From Candidatus Scybalocola fimicaballi (lineage in GTDB: Bacteria; Bacteroidota; Bacteroidia; Bacteroidales; Paludibacteraceae), in assembly GCA_002317115.1 (NCBI GenBank), contig DCIP01000133.1, positions 1 to 18,908 of the forward strand: 18,908 nt of DNA, written 5' to 3'. A model generated the notes under the pieces. That model was not told where the DNA came from. It saw only the letters and a list, made by a program, of their open reading frames with translations, and searched no databases. A program made the translations under genes and the position numbers. Shown piece after piece: positions 1 through 7,049 of this stretch. Positions within the stretch are counted from its first letter, which is position 1; every line of letters begins with the position of its first letter.

Positions 1-2
1 TG

Positions 3-2300
3 GATGCTGGATATATCTTTGTCACTCCTAACCACAGAACATACAACGACGCTTTGTGGCCTGCACAGATCAACGATATCAAGGCTGTAGTGCGTTATCT
101 TCGTGGAAACAAGGAAGATCTTAAGATCGACGATTCATTCATCGGTATTTCTGGATTCTCATCAGGAGGTCACTTGGCGTCTATGATGGGTGTGACAAAC
201 GGTGAGACAGTCGTTAAAGTAGGTAGTGAATCTATCGATATCGAAGGAAAACTTGGAAAGTTCACAAGCGAATGTAGTGCAGTCGACGCAGTTTGCGATT
301 GGTCTGGTCCAGTTGACTGTAGAGATAAGTCGTGTGGTAATCCAATCAATATGTCGCCAGAGAACGATATGGTAGGCGGATGCACACCACAGTCATGTCC
401 AGACAAGCACGCTACACTTGGAACTAACACATACATCGACGCTAATGACGTTCCTCACATGATTTGCCACGGTACTACAGATAATATCGTGCCATGTTGT
501 GAGGGCGAGAAATATGCAAATAATCTAAAGAAAGCTGGAATCTACGTTGAATGGTATAATCCAGGCCACGGTCATCAGGTAAATGGAGAATACACAGACG
601 AGATGATCAAGTTCTTCAACAAAATTCGTGAAGAGAAGGCATCTAAGGGAATTGACAGATGCGGTGGTTCACAAGGTGGACAGCAAGGCGGTGACCAAGG
701 GGGCGACCAGGGCGGACAGCAAGGAGGTCAACAAGCTGGAGACCAAGGAGGTCAGCAGGGTGGCAATCAGGGTGGCAGCGACGTCGATCCAAAAGAGGCT
801 CTACAGGTTTATATTGCCATCGGTCAGTCGAACATGTGGGGAAATGCCACAGTGCAGAGTTCAGACAAAGCTACTCACGACCGTATCAAGATGATGAGCA
901 CAGCAAACAGCCGTGGCAACGTGGGATCATGGATTCCTGCCGTTCCGCCAATGTGTGCTCCAGGTGCAGGCTACTCACTTGCTGATAATTTCATCCGTAC
1001 AATGGCAGACGGAGTGCCAGATTGCGTAACAATCGGAGTTATACCAGTGGCAATCGCAGGAGCAAGTTTCAAGGCATTCGATCCAAACCAGTGTGGAAGC
1101 TACTTCAGCAGTTCAGAGAGCTGGCTACAGAATATGGCTAAAGAGTACGACAACAACCCATATAAGAGAATCGTGGAGTGTGCAAAGAAAGCACAGGAGA
1201 CAGGAGTGATCAAGGGAATCATCGTACATCAGGGAGAATCAGACTCAGGTCAGCAGGCATGGTTGACAATGGTACAGACTTTCTACAACAATCTCTGCAA
1301 AGATCTTGGTCTTGAGCCATCAAAGACACCAATCCTTGTTGGTCAGATGCTTGAGGGAGGTGCATGCGCAGGGCACAACACCGTAATCGCACAACTACCA
1401 AGCAAAATCAGCAACTGCGCAGTGATCAGTTCAGCCGGGCTTTCTGGAGAGAGCGACCGTCTACATTTCAAGCACGACAGTTACACTGAATTCGGAAAAC
1501 GTTACGCAGAGAAGATGCTTACAATGATCGATTTCGACGGCAAATGTCCAGATGGAAGTGCCGTGGTTGAGCCAAAGGAATCGACTCCATACAAAGGTGT
1601 GGCAGCAAAACTTCCAGGAAAGATCGAAGCAGAAAACTACGATGAAGGAGGTAGCAACGTCGCATATTATGATCTTTCATCGGGCAATAAATGCGACGAC
1701 TACACAAACGTATATCGTTCGGACGACGTCGATATCAAGAAAGAAGGAAGCGACTACATCGTAGGAAACTGCCAGAGCGGCGAGTGGATGAAATATACAG
1801 TCGACGTCGAGGAAGATGGAGAGTATGAGTTGACAGTTCGCGTAGGAGAAGGAGGCAACAGTGGTAAATTCTCCCTTTTGATGGACGACAAGAGCATCGA
1901 CTATACTGTCAACGTGGAGAAAACCGGAGCTTGGGGAACATACGCAGAGCAGATCCAGAGCAAGAAATTCAACCTAAAGAAAGGCACACACGTATTGACG
2001 CTAACAATCGAATCAGATTGGGTAGACATCGACTGGTTGAAATTCACAACAGAGAAGACCAACGTCGAGACAATCGTAAAGAGAGAATTCGCAATTGTGC
2101 CAAATCCAGCGTCGACAGCCATCTATATCTATAGCGAAGGCGATATTGAGGGCGTATCAATCATGAACGCTATTGGCGACGTGGTAGCGATAAGCAACGA
2201 ATCAAGAGTCGACGTCTCTACCCTACCAAACGGAATCTACTTCGTGAAAGCCACTATTGACGGCGAAACAGCAGTGAAGAAATTGGTGGTGAATAAATAA
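3..2300 (+). CDS. Secreted multidomain carbohydrate esterase (alpha/beta-hydrolase + CE6/SGNH + CBM6 + T9SS sorting domain), 5' truncated
   Basis: The frame is open to the left edge (codons from base 3 read DAGYIFVTPNHRTYND), so the real start and export signal lie upstream; the TTG at 54 is internal. Residues below count that TTG as 1. Residues 1-200 are an alpha/beta-hydrolase: nucleophile motif GFSSG (34-38, Ser36), acid candidate Asp143, His172 or His174, and a cysteine-rich stretch. Residues 204-242 are a Gly/Gln linker. Residues 250-480 are an SGNH/CE6-like (SASA) esterase: GQSNM (257-261, Ser259), HQGESD (392-397) and the DxxH dyad Asp468/His471. Residues 523-665 resemble CBM6 (IEAENY start, DIDWLKF end). 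Residues 677-748 are a type A T9SS sorting domain with VPNPAS and a terminal GIYFVKATIDG...KKLVV. Inferred role: extracellular or surface removal of acetyl and possibly feruloyl groups from xylan-like hemicellulose. Domain families are recognised by motif; substrate is inference. Confidence 0.88.
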   Translation, partial: DAGYIFVTPNHRTYNDALWPAQINDIKAVVRYLRGNKEDLKIDDSFIGISGFSSGGHLASMMGVTNGETVVKVGSESIDIEGKLGKFTSECSAVDAVCDWSGPVDCRDKSCGNPINMSPENDMVGGCTPQSCPDKHATLGTNTYIDANDVPHMICHGTTDNIVPCCEGEKYANNLKKAGIYVEWYNPGHGHQVNGEYTDEMIKFFNKIREEKASKGIDRCGGSQGGQQGGDQGGDQGGQQGGQQAGDQGGQQGGNQGGSDVDPKEALQVYIAIGQSNMWGNATVQSSDKATHDRIKMMSTANSRGNVGSWIPAVPPMCAPGAGYSLADNFIRTMADGVPDCVTIGVIPVAIAGASFKAFDPNQCGSYFSSSESWLQNMAKEYDNNPYKRIVECAKKAQETGVIKGIIVHQGESDSGQQAWLTMVQTFYNNLCKDLGLEPSKTPILVGQMLEGGACAGHNTVIAQLPSKISNCAVISSAGLSGESDRLHFKHDSYTEFGKRYAEKMLTMIDFDGKCPDGSAVVEPKESTPYKGVAAKLPGKIEAENYDEGGSNVAYYDLSSGNKCDDYTNVYRSDDVDIKKEGSDYIVGNCQSGEWMKYTVDVEEDGEYELTVRVGEGGNSGKFSLLMDDKSIDYTVNVEKTGAWGTYAEQIQSKKFNLKKGTHVLTLTIESDWVDIDWLKFTTEKTNVETIVKREFAIVPNPASTAIYIYSEGDIEGVSIMNAIGDVVAISNESRVDVSTLPNGIYFVKATIDGETAVKKLVVNK
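663..779 (+). repeat. Gln/Gly linker-coding repeat (QGG units)
   Basis: Imperfect 9-12-base repeats (variants of caaggaggt and cagggtggc) encode about 39 residues of Gly, Gln and a few Asp/Asn between the two esterase domains. Synonymous codons vary between units, so it is a degenerate rather than perfect repeat. It most likely acts as a flexible, protease-resistant spacer, as low-complexity linkers do in other multidomain carbohydrate-active enzymes. Confidence 0.85.
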
Positions 2301-2344
2301 CGTTGACGTTAACGTTGACGAAGACGAAGACGAAGACGAAAAAC
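2296..2344. repeat. Hexamer tandem array, consensus GWWRAC, immediately after a stop codon
   Basis: From 2302 to 2337 six units run in perfect 6-base phase: GTTGAC, GTTAAC, GTTGAC, then GAAGAC three times, followed by an imperfect GAAAAAC. A degenerate unit AATAAC (2296-2301) overlaps the TAA stop. A second array of the same consensus lies at 13057-13086. Function is unknown. It lies upstream of the terminator and so would be in the transcript's 3' untranslated region. Confidence 0.8.
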
Positions 2345-2379
2345 GGCAAGTAAAAATTTTATCCTATTAAATCAGAAAG

Positions 2380-2411
2380 GAGTCGGGAGCGATGCTTCCG
2401 GCTCTTTTTTT
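2380..2411 (+). terminator. Rho-independent terminator of the esterase gene
   Basis: GAGTCGGGAGC pairs with GCTTCCGGCTC around a 3-base loop, giving an 11-bp stem with two G-T wobbles. A run of seven T follows (2405-2411). It lies 80 bases after the esterase stop and separates that gene from the ammonia-lyase group. Confidence 0.9.
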
Positions 2412-2497
2412 ATATCCCCTATCCTTGCATATTTACCACTTTTCTTTACAACAAGGAATTTGTAGAGCATAACCTTTTTTAATTCTTCCTTTATCCG

Positions 2498-2505
2498 TAA
2501 ATTTG
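2498..2505 (+). promoter_or_regulatory. Putative Bacteroidota -7 promoter box (TAAATTTG)
   Basis: TAAATTTG matches the TAnnTTTG consensus of the Bacteroidota primary sigma factor. The start codon is 22 bases downstream, implying a very short leader. The -33 position (about 2475-2478) reads TTTT instead of TTTG, so the upstream element is weak. It follows a terminator, which supports a new transcription unit. Confidence 0.55.
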
Positions 2506-2527
2506 CGAGAGTATATAAAAATTCAAG

Positions 2528-4051
2528 ATGAAAAACATCGACTATATTTCTTTAAGCGACATTGAGAATATCCTTTACAAAGGCGAACAAATTGCGTTTG
2601 CTCCAAGCGTATGGGAGAGAGTAAACAGAAGCTACGAATTCCTAAAATCATTCTCTGGTGACCGTATCATATACGGGATCAACACTGGTTTCGGGCCTAT
2701 GGCTCAATGGCGTATCTCCGACGAAGACCGTGAGGCTTTGCAATACAACATTATCCGCAGCCACTCCACTGGCGCTGGCAACCCATTGCCCGACGTCTAT
2801 GTGAAAGCAGCCATGATCGCACGTATCGGCACATTCACTCAGGGCAAAAGCGGAATCCATAAGAGTATCGTCGACTTGCTAATGAATTTCATCAACAAAG
2901 ACATCACTCCTTTCATTCCAGAGCACGGTAGCGTGGGTGCGAGCGGCGACCTTGTGCAGCTTGCCCATCTTGCCCTTACTATGATTGGCGAGGGTGAGGT
3001 CTTCTACAAAGGCGAGAAGCGTCCGGCTGGCGAAGTGATGAAAGAGTGCGGACTTGAGCCAATCAAGATGTTTATCCGAGAAGGTTTGTCGCTAACAAAC
3101 GGAACTTCATTTATGACAGGTATCGGACTTGTCAACCTAATCAATGCAAAAAAGCTCCTTCGTTTTGCCACAATCGCGAGCGTGATGATGAATGAGATTG
3201 CCAGCTCATACGACGATTTCATGTCGGAGCCAATCAATGCGGTGCGACGTCAGCGTGGACAGGGCATCATCGCAGAACAAATGCGTGAGATTGCCAAAGG
3301 AAGCAAATGCATGCTCGACAGAAAGAGCGAGATGTACGATAAAAAACACACAGAAGACGTGTTCACGCATAAAGTGCAGCCATACTACTCGCTAAGATGC
3401 ATTCCGCAGATTCTTGGACCTATATTGGAGACGGTAGAGAATGTAGAGAGAGTATTGATCAACGAAGTAAACTCAGCTTGCGATAATCCGATTGTGGATC
3501 CTGACACAGAGGAAGTTTACCACGGAGGTAATTTCCACGGTGATTACGTCTCTTTCGAGATGGACAAATTGAAGATTGCCGTAACAAAAATGACGATGTT
3601 GTGTGAGAGACAGATGAACTACCTATTCCACGACAGAATCAACGGCATCCTACCTCCATTTGTCAACCTTGGTAAACTTGGTTTGAACTACGGACTACAG
3701 GCATCACAGTTTACAGCCTGCTCCACTACAGCAGAGTGTCAGACATTGTCGAATCCAATGTACGTGCATTCTATCCCTAACAACAATGATAATCAGGACA
3801 TTGTGTCAATGGGAACGAACTCCGCCTTGCTTGCTAAACGAGTTATTGACAACTCATTTCAGGTGATAGCCATTCACTTCATGGCAATCGTGCAGGCAGT
3901 CGACGCACTTAAATGTAGCGATCGATTGTCGCCAGTGACAAACCGCGTCTACAAGGATATCAGAGCCTTTTTTCCACGTTTTGAGGAGGATACTCCAAAA
4001 TATAAAGACATAGAAAAGATGATTATTTTCTTGAAAGAGCAAAGTTATTAA
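2528..4051 (+). CDS. MIO-dependent aromatic amino-acid ammonia-lyase (HutH/PAL/TAL superfamily; tyrosine-type favoured over histidine)
   Basis: A 507-residue cytoplasmic lyase that removes ammonia non-oxidatively from an aromatic amino acid. The Ala138-Ser139-Gly140 triad in GSVGASGDL forms the MIO electrophile. The catalytic tyrosine is Tyr49 in YGINTGFG, and NGTS lies at 191-194. Pipelines will probably call it histidine ammonia-lyase, but several blocks look otherwise: DLVQLAHLAL after the MIO triad where HutH has DLAPLAHM, and NNNDNQDIVSMG (Asn422-Gln423-Asp424) where HutH has NQEDHVSM. These blocks, GPMAQ after the Tyr loop and HGGNFHGD match what I recall of Flavobacterium johnsoniae tyrosine ammonia-lyase (506 residues), which supplies p-coumarate for flexirubin-type pigment. 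Residues 78-79 are Ser-His, a pair also found in that enzyme. No hutU, hutI or ftcD is adjacent. Family assignment is firm; substrate is inference. Confidence 0.9.
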   Translation: MKNIDYISLSDIENILYKGEQIAFAPSVWERVNRSYEFLKSFSGDRIIYGINTGFGPMAQWRISDEDREALQYNIIRSHSTGAGNPLPDVYVKAAMIARIGTFTQGKSGIHKSIVDLLMNFINKDITPFIPEHGSVGASGDLVQLAHLALTMIGEGEVFYKGEKRPAGEVMKECGLEPIKMFIREGLSLTNGTSFMTGIGLVNLINAKKLLRFATIASVMMNEIASSYDDFMSEPINAVRRQRGQGIIAEQMREIAKGSKCMLDRKSEMYDKKHTEDVFTHKVQPYYSLRCIPQILGPILETVENVERVLINEVNSACDNPIVDPDTEEVYHGGNFHGDYVSFEMDKLKIAVTKMTMLCERQMNYLFHDRINGILPPFVNLGKLGLNYGLQASQFTACSTTAECQTLSNPMYVHSIPNNNDNQDIVSMGTNSALLAKRVIDNSFQVIAIHFMAIVQAVDALKCSDRLSPVTNRVYKDIRAFFPRFEEDTPKYKDIEKMIIFLKEQSY

Positions 4052-4062
4052 CAATTATTGCA

Positions 4063-4070
4063 TATATTTG
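4063..4070 (+). promoter_or_regulatory. Putative Bacteroidota -7 promoter box (TATATTTG)
   Basis: TATATTTG fits TAnnTTTG exactly and lies just after the ammonia-lyase stop, 32 bases before the ATG of the outer-membrane protein gene. No clear -33 TTTG is visible at 19-21 bases upstream. The barrel gene may therefore have its own promoter in addition to read-through. Confidence 0.5.
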
Positions 4071-4102
4071 CAGAAATATTGTTTATCGGTAACGAGCAAG
4101 AT

Positions 4103-4945
4103 ATGAAAAACACGTTTTTAATAGGTTTGGCACTTTCGCTTTTTGTATGCTTCAACACTTCGGCAAAATCCAAGAAGTCGAATGAGGCAGCAGTTGCTGA
4201 CACCACAAAGAAAGCACCTCTAATTGACCCAGAGCAGGCATTCGATGAGGCAACAGCAAAGGAGAGAAATCCAGAATTGAAGAAAGAGGATCAGCTATAT
4301 GAGCCTCGCGAAGTAATGTTAGAAGTCCACGCTGGTTTGAACATGTCTACTTATTCATCAGACTATCACCAGACAGATTACAGATTTGGTCCAGTAATCG
4401 GTATCGGTGCCGATTTTCCAATTAAGAACATTTTCTCTATCGCACCAGAGCTTAATATCAGCGTGATCGGATCACAGATCAAGTATGATGTTGAGAACAA
4501 ATTATCAGCAAAAGAGCGTCTTACATATTTGGAGATTCCTCTATATGCAAGATGGCAGTTTTCTCACAACCAGTCTAAGCCGTTTATCGCAGTGGCGCCA
4601 ACACTTGGAATCGGATTGGGAGGAAAGAGACACTACGATGGCGACACTCGTTTGATGACAGAAGAAGAGGCAGAGAAAGTTCCTTTGTTCGCGCCTAACC
4701 AGGACACAGAGGAGCAGAGTGCAATCTATAAGAAAGCCGACTTCGGATTCAAGTTAAAGGCTGGTGTGTATGTAAAGACAAAATGGGCAGTGTCTATCGG
4801 CTATCAGCTCGGCATCGCCAACATCTGCAACAGCGATTACTTTGAAAAAGACATTATTCCAGGCTACTTCAACGACAGAGTCATAAAAGTAGCTCCAAGT
4901 GTAAAGAACTCTAACATCTTTGCAACTTATTCTTACTACTGGTAA
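4103..4945 (+). CDS. Outer-membrane beta-barrel protein (PorT-like / PF13568 type)
   Basis: I start at ATG 4103, where a classic signal peptide begins (MKNTFLIGLALSLFVCFNTSA, cleavage after about residue 21). A longer frame from TTG 4058 would put non-signal sequence ahead of it and run through the promoter box. The 280-residue product has a charged, Lys/Glu-rich stretch (about 22-70), then alternating strands typical of an 8-10-strand barrel: LEVHAGLNMS, GIGADFPI, SIAPELNISVIG, LTYLEIPLYARW, FIAVAPTLGIGLGG, VSIGYQLGIAN. It ends in aromatic residues (SYYW), as outer-membrane barrels do. The combination LEIPLY...G.AP.LGIGLGG is usual for the PorT-type barrel family in Bacteroidota. I do not claim it is PorT itself. 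The next gene starts 9 bases after its stop, so they are probably co-transcribed. Confidence 0.82.
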   Translation: MKNTFLIGLALSLFVCFNTSAKSKKSNEAAVADTTKKAPLIDPEQAFDEATAKERNPELKKEDQLYEPREVMLEVHAGLNMSTYSSDYHQTDYRFGPVIGIGADFPIKNIFSIAPELNISVIGSQIKYDVENKLSAKERLTYLEIPLYARWQFSHNQSKPFIAVAPTLGIGLGGKRHYDGDTRLMTEEEAEKVPLFAPNQDTEEQSAIYKKADFGFKLKAGVYVKTKWAVSIGYQLGIANICNSDYFEKDIIPGYFNDRVIKVAPSVKNSNIFATYSYYW

Positions 4946-4954
4946 TAAAACAAA

Positions 4955-5662
4955 ATGACAATAAGGGCAGTCACATTGCTTATATTCAGTCTTTTAACTT
5001 TGGAAAACTGTTTTTCGGAACAGTTTTCCAAATTCTTTGTGGACTTTTTTGTAGACACAAAGAGCCAGGCAGACAAGGTGGCTTACCCATATTTCAGCAA
5101 CAGCAACAGGACATTAGTCGCGAGCGGTTGGCAGACAATAAATCTAAAGAACAAGAACCGAATAGTAGTCATTTGTGCCGACTCTCTTGAATCAGTTGCT
5201 AAGGAAGATAATGTCGACGTCACGATCACCAATGGTGCTAAGCTTAACGGCACAAGACACGTCTTCAGCAAGCAAGGGAAGAACTGGAAGCTCAACAACA
5301 GTCGAGCCATAACAGCTAACGAGTACACCGACAAGAGTTTCATGGAATTTCTTGAGAGATTCTCCACAGACGTCGAATACCAAAAGAAAACTATCATCTT
5401 CCCTTTACCAGAGAAGACAATACAAGTATCAGCTGACAACAAAGAGACTCAGACAGCGAGCAAACTACACATGCCACGCACATGGGCTCCCGTCGGCTTC
5501 ATAGGACAGACAACACAGATATGCAGCTTCGTGCAAACTGGTGAAGATGCCAACAACCGACGTATCATAACATTTGAAAACGGGGTCAAGAGCACCAGCT
5601 ACAACTTTATAAGCATAAGAGGAAACTGGTTTTTAATTGAGATCGAAAGATATACGAAGTAA
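4955..5662 (+). CDS. Exported DUF4348-like protein of unknown function, internally duplicated
   Basis: A 235-residue protein beginning with a hydrophobic stretch (about residues 3-19), LLIFSLLTLENC, which looks like a signal peptide. The Cys is preceded by LEN, so it is not a canonical lipobox. The body seems to contain two copies of one unit. Copy 1 has FxxFFVDTKSQADKVAYP followed by RHVFSKQGKNWKL. Copy 2 has FLERFSTDVEYQKKTIIFP followed by SYNFISIRGNWFLIEIE. Aromatic plus Asp/Gln plus Pro spacing and the GxxW strand recur in both. This resembles the DUF4348 lipoproteins of Bacteroides as I remember them; no biochemical role is known to me. It lies 9 bases after the barrel protein gene, suggesting a shared envelope role. 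Confidence 0.7.
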   Translation: MTIRAVTLLIFSLLTLENCFSEQFSKFFVDFFVDTKSQADKVAYPYFSNSNRTLVASGWQTINLKNKNRIVVICADSLESVAKEDNVDVTITNGAKLNGTRHVFSKQGKNWKLNNSRAITANEYTDKSFMEFLERFSTDVEYQKKTIIFPLPEKTIQVSADNKETQTASKLHMPRTWAPVGFIGQTTQICSFVQTGEDANNRRIITFENGVKSTSYNFISIRGNWFLIEIERYTK

Positions 5663-5745
5663 ATCTACTTAAAATATCACAAGGAACAGAGACGACAGCC
5701 AACGTCATCACAATCCACAATAAAATGCGATAAAACATATAGGGA

Positions 5746-5793
5746 CCGACATGTTAAAAAAAATTAAATCCAAATGTCGGACATTATTTTTTT
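5746..5793 (+). terminator. Hairpin plus T-run, probable terminator before the polysaccharide locus
   Basis: CCGACAT (5746-5752) pairs perfectly with ATGTCGG (5774-5780), and seven T follow at 5787-5793. The 21-base A-rich loop is long for an intrinsic terminator, so strength is uncertain. Its place between two gene groups and directly ahead of a promoter box supports the call. An operator is the alternative. Confidence 0.55.
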
Positions 5794-5794
5794 A

Positions 5795-5802
5795 TATTTT
5801 TG
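5795..5802 (+). promoter_or_regulatory. Putative -7 box (TATTTTTG) of the polysaccharide operon
   Basis: TATTTTTG matches TAnnTTTG and is followed by GCAA, a frequent context in this phylum. Transcription would begin near 5810, leaving a leader of about 88 bases before the first glycosyltransferase. No good -33 TTTG is visible, since the spacer region holds the right arm of the hairpin. Confidence 0.55.
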
Positions 5803-5897
5803 CAATTGTGTGCGTTGATATCATGAATTTTTATGTATTAAAAATACAGAGATTGACATTTACGCATTATAAACCAGGAACATATCGAAAATAAAGA

Positions 5898-7040
5898 ATG
5901 AATAGAGACTCATATTTAAGATTAAGGAAAATCAATAAAGGTTTTTTGTTGTTGCATTGCGGAAGCTGGATCCAAAACCTTTTGTTCAAGTTGTGTTCAA
6001 AAGGGGAATCATTCGTTCCCATGTCGGCAGAAGATGCTGAAAGATTACTTTCCGAAAAGCACCCTGATGTAAAGAGTTCTGCATTATGCGAAAACAATAT
6101 CACATCACAGGATGTTGATCTTCAAGTCATTGTTCCTGTATACAAAGCAGAACAATTTCTAAAAAAATGTCTCGATTCAATTCTAAATCAGAAAACCAAA
6201 TACAAATTCAAGGTTGTCGCAGTCAACGACGGTTCACCAGACAGATGTGGTGAGATTTTGAAGGAGTATGAGTCGGACGACAGAATTGTCATCTATACAC
6301 AAGAGAACAAAGGACATTCAGGTGCCCGCAATACAGCGTTGAAGGATATTTTTGCAAAGTACATCACTTTTGTGGATTCCGACGACGAAATTCCAGAAGG
6401 GACAATCGAGGCATTGATGGATGCAGCCTACAAATATGACGCAGATATAGCACAAGGAACATTGGATGAAAAGACATTGGATGGTGTCATTTCGCACAAT
6501 TACAAGCACGATTTGAACACAAACGCGGCGAAGACAGATATCAAAGGATTCCCTGTCGCAAAAGTGTACAGAGCGTCATTGTTCAAGGACATCTGCTTCC
6601 CAGAAAAATATTGGTTTGAGGATTCAAACGTTTCGATGCTAATCATTCCAAGAGCGAAACGACTTGTGACTATTCCTAATCTTGCATATTACTACACAAC
6701 AAATTTGGGTAGCATCACCCATACATACTATGGCAAGCCAAAAACCATTGACAGTTTCTATGTGACCAGAGCATTGCTTGCAGACCAGCAGAAACTAATG
6801 GAGAAAGGAGAGAGCATTGATTATTCAATAAATAAGATGTTCGATCAGATTGCCATCAACTGGCAACGTAGTTTCGGATTGGGTTTGGAATATGAGTCAG
6901 CAATTTTCGTGTTGACTTGCGAGATGTTCAAGAAACGTTTCCCTAACCCATCTGCATACGACGCCAAGTTCACCGAGTTGTGCAAAAGTTTGACAAACAA
7001 AGATTTCGACGTATATCGTAGAGAGTGTGCATTTTTGTAA
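5898..7040 (+). CDS. Family 2 (GT-A) glycosyltransferase with N-terminal extension
   Basis: A 380-residue inverting glycosyltransferase, expected to act at the cytoplasmic face of the membrane and add one sugar to a lipid-linked repeat unit. The GT2 core starts near residue 75: VIVPVYKAEQFLKKCLDSI (78-96), VAVNDGSPD (107-115), NKGHSGARN (137-145) and metal-binding DSDD (160-163) in the strand TFVDSDDEIP. The first 74 residues precede the usual start of the fold; they hold a helical stretch (FLLLHCGSWIQNLLFKL) and no signal peptide. No better internal start is apparent and the ATG lies 3 bases after a TAA. First gene of the long operon; the flippase starts 9 bases after its stop. Donor and acceptor cannot be read from sequence. 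Confidence 0.9.
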   Translation: MNRDSYLRLRKINKGFLLLHCGSWIQNLLFKLCSKGESFVPMSAEDAERLLSEKHPDVKSSALCENNITSQDVDLQVIVPVYKAEQFLKKCLDSILNQKTKYKFKVVAVNDGSPDRCGEILKEYESDDRIVIYTQENKGHSGARNTALKDIFAKYITFVDSDDEIPEGTIEALMDAAYKYDADIAQGTLDEKTLDGVISHNYKHDLNTNAAKTDIKGFPVAKVYRASLFKDICFPEKYWFEDSNVSMLIIPRAKRLVTIPNLAYYYTTNLGSITHTYYGKPKTIDSFYVTRALLADQQKLMEKGESIDYSINKMFDQIAINWQRSFGLGLEYESAIFVLTCEMFKKRFPNPSAYDAKFTELCKSLTNKDFDVYRRECAFL

Positions 7041-7049
7041 GATAAAGAA

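Noticed and set aside
628..894. Alternative-frame ORF across the QGG linker.
   Set aside because: It is a shadow of the repetitive linker coding; the product is a low-complexity basic sequence without recognisable features.
2302..2337. CRISPR-like or REP-type repeat.
   Set aside because: Units are contiguous six-base repeats without spacers or palindromic structure of REP type; no cas genes are nearby.
4058..4102. TTG start 45 bases upstream of the barrel protein ATG.
   Set aside because: The added residues precede a textbook signal peptide and overlap a promoter box; ATG 4103 is much better.
5751..5894. Small ORF of 47 residues with a hydrophobic stretch (MLKKIKSK...YRK) between the DUF4348-like gene and the first glycosyltransferase.
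   Set aside because: Its first codons form the loop and right arm of a hairpin and it runs through the likely promoter box, so the promoter would start transcription inside it. AT-rich composition explains the open frame.
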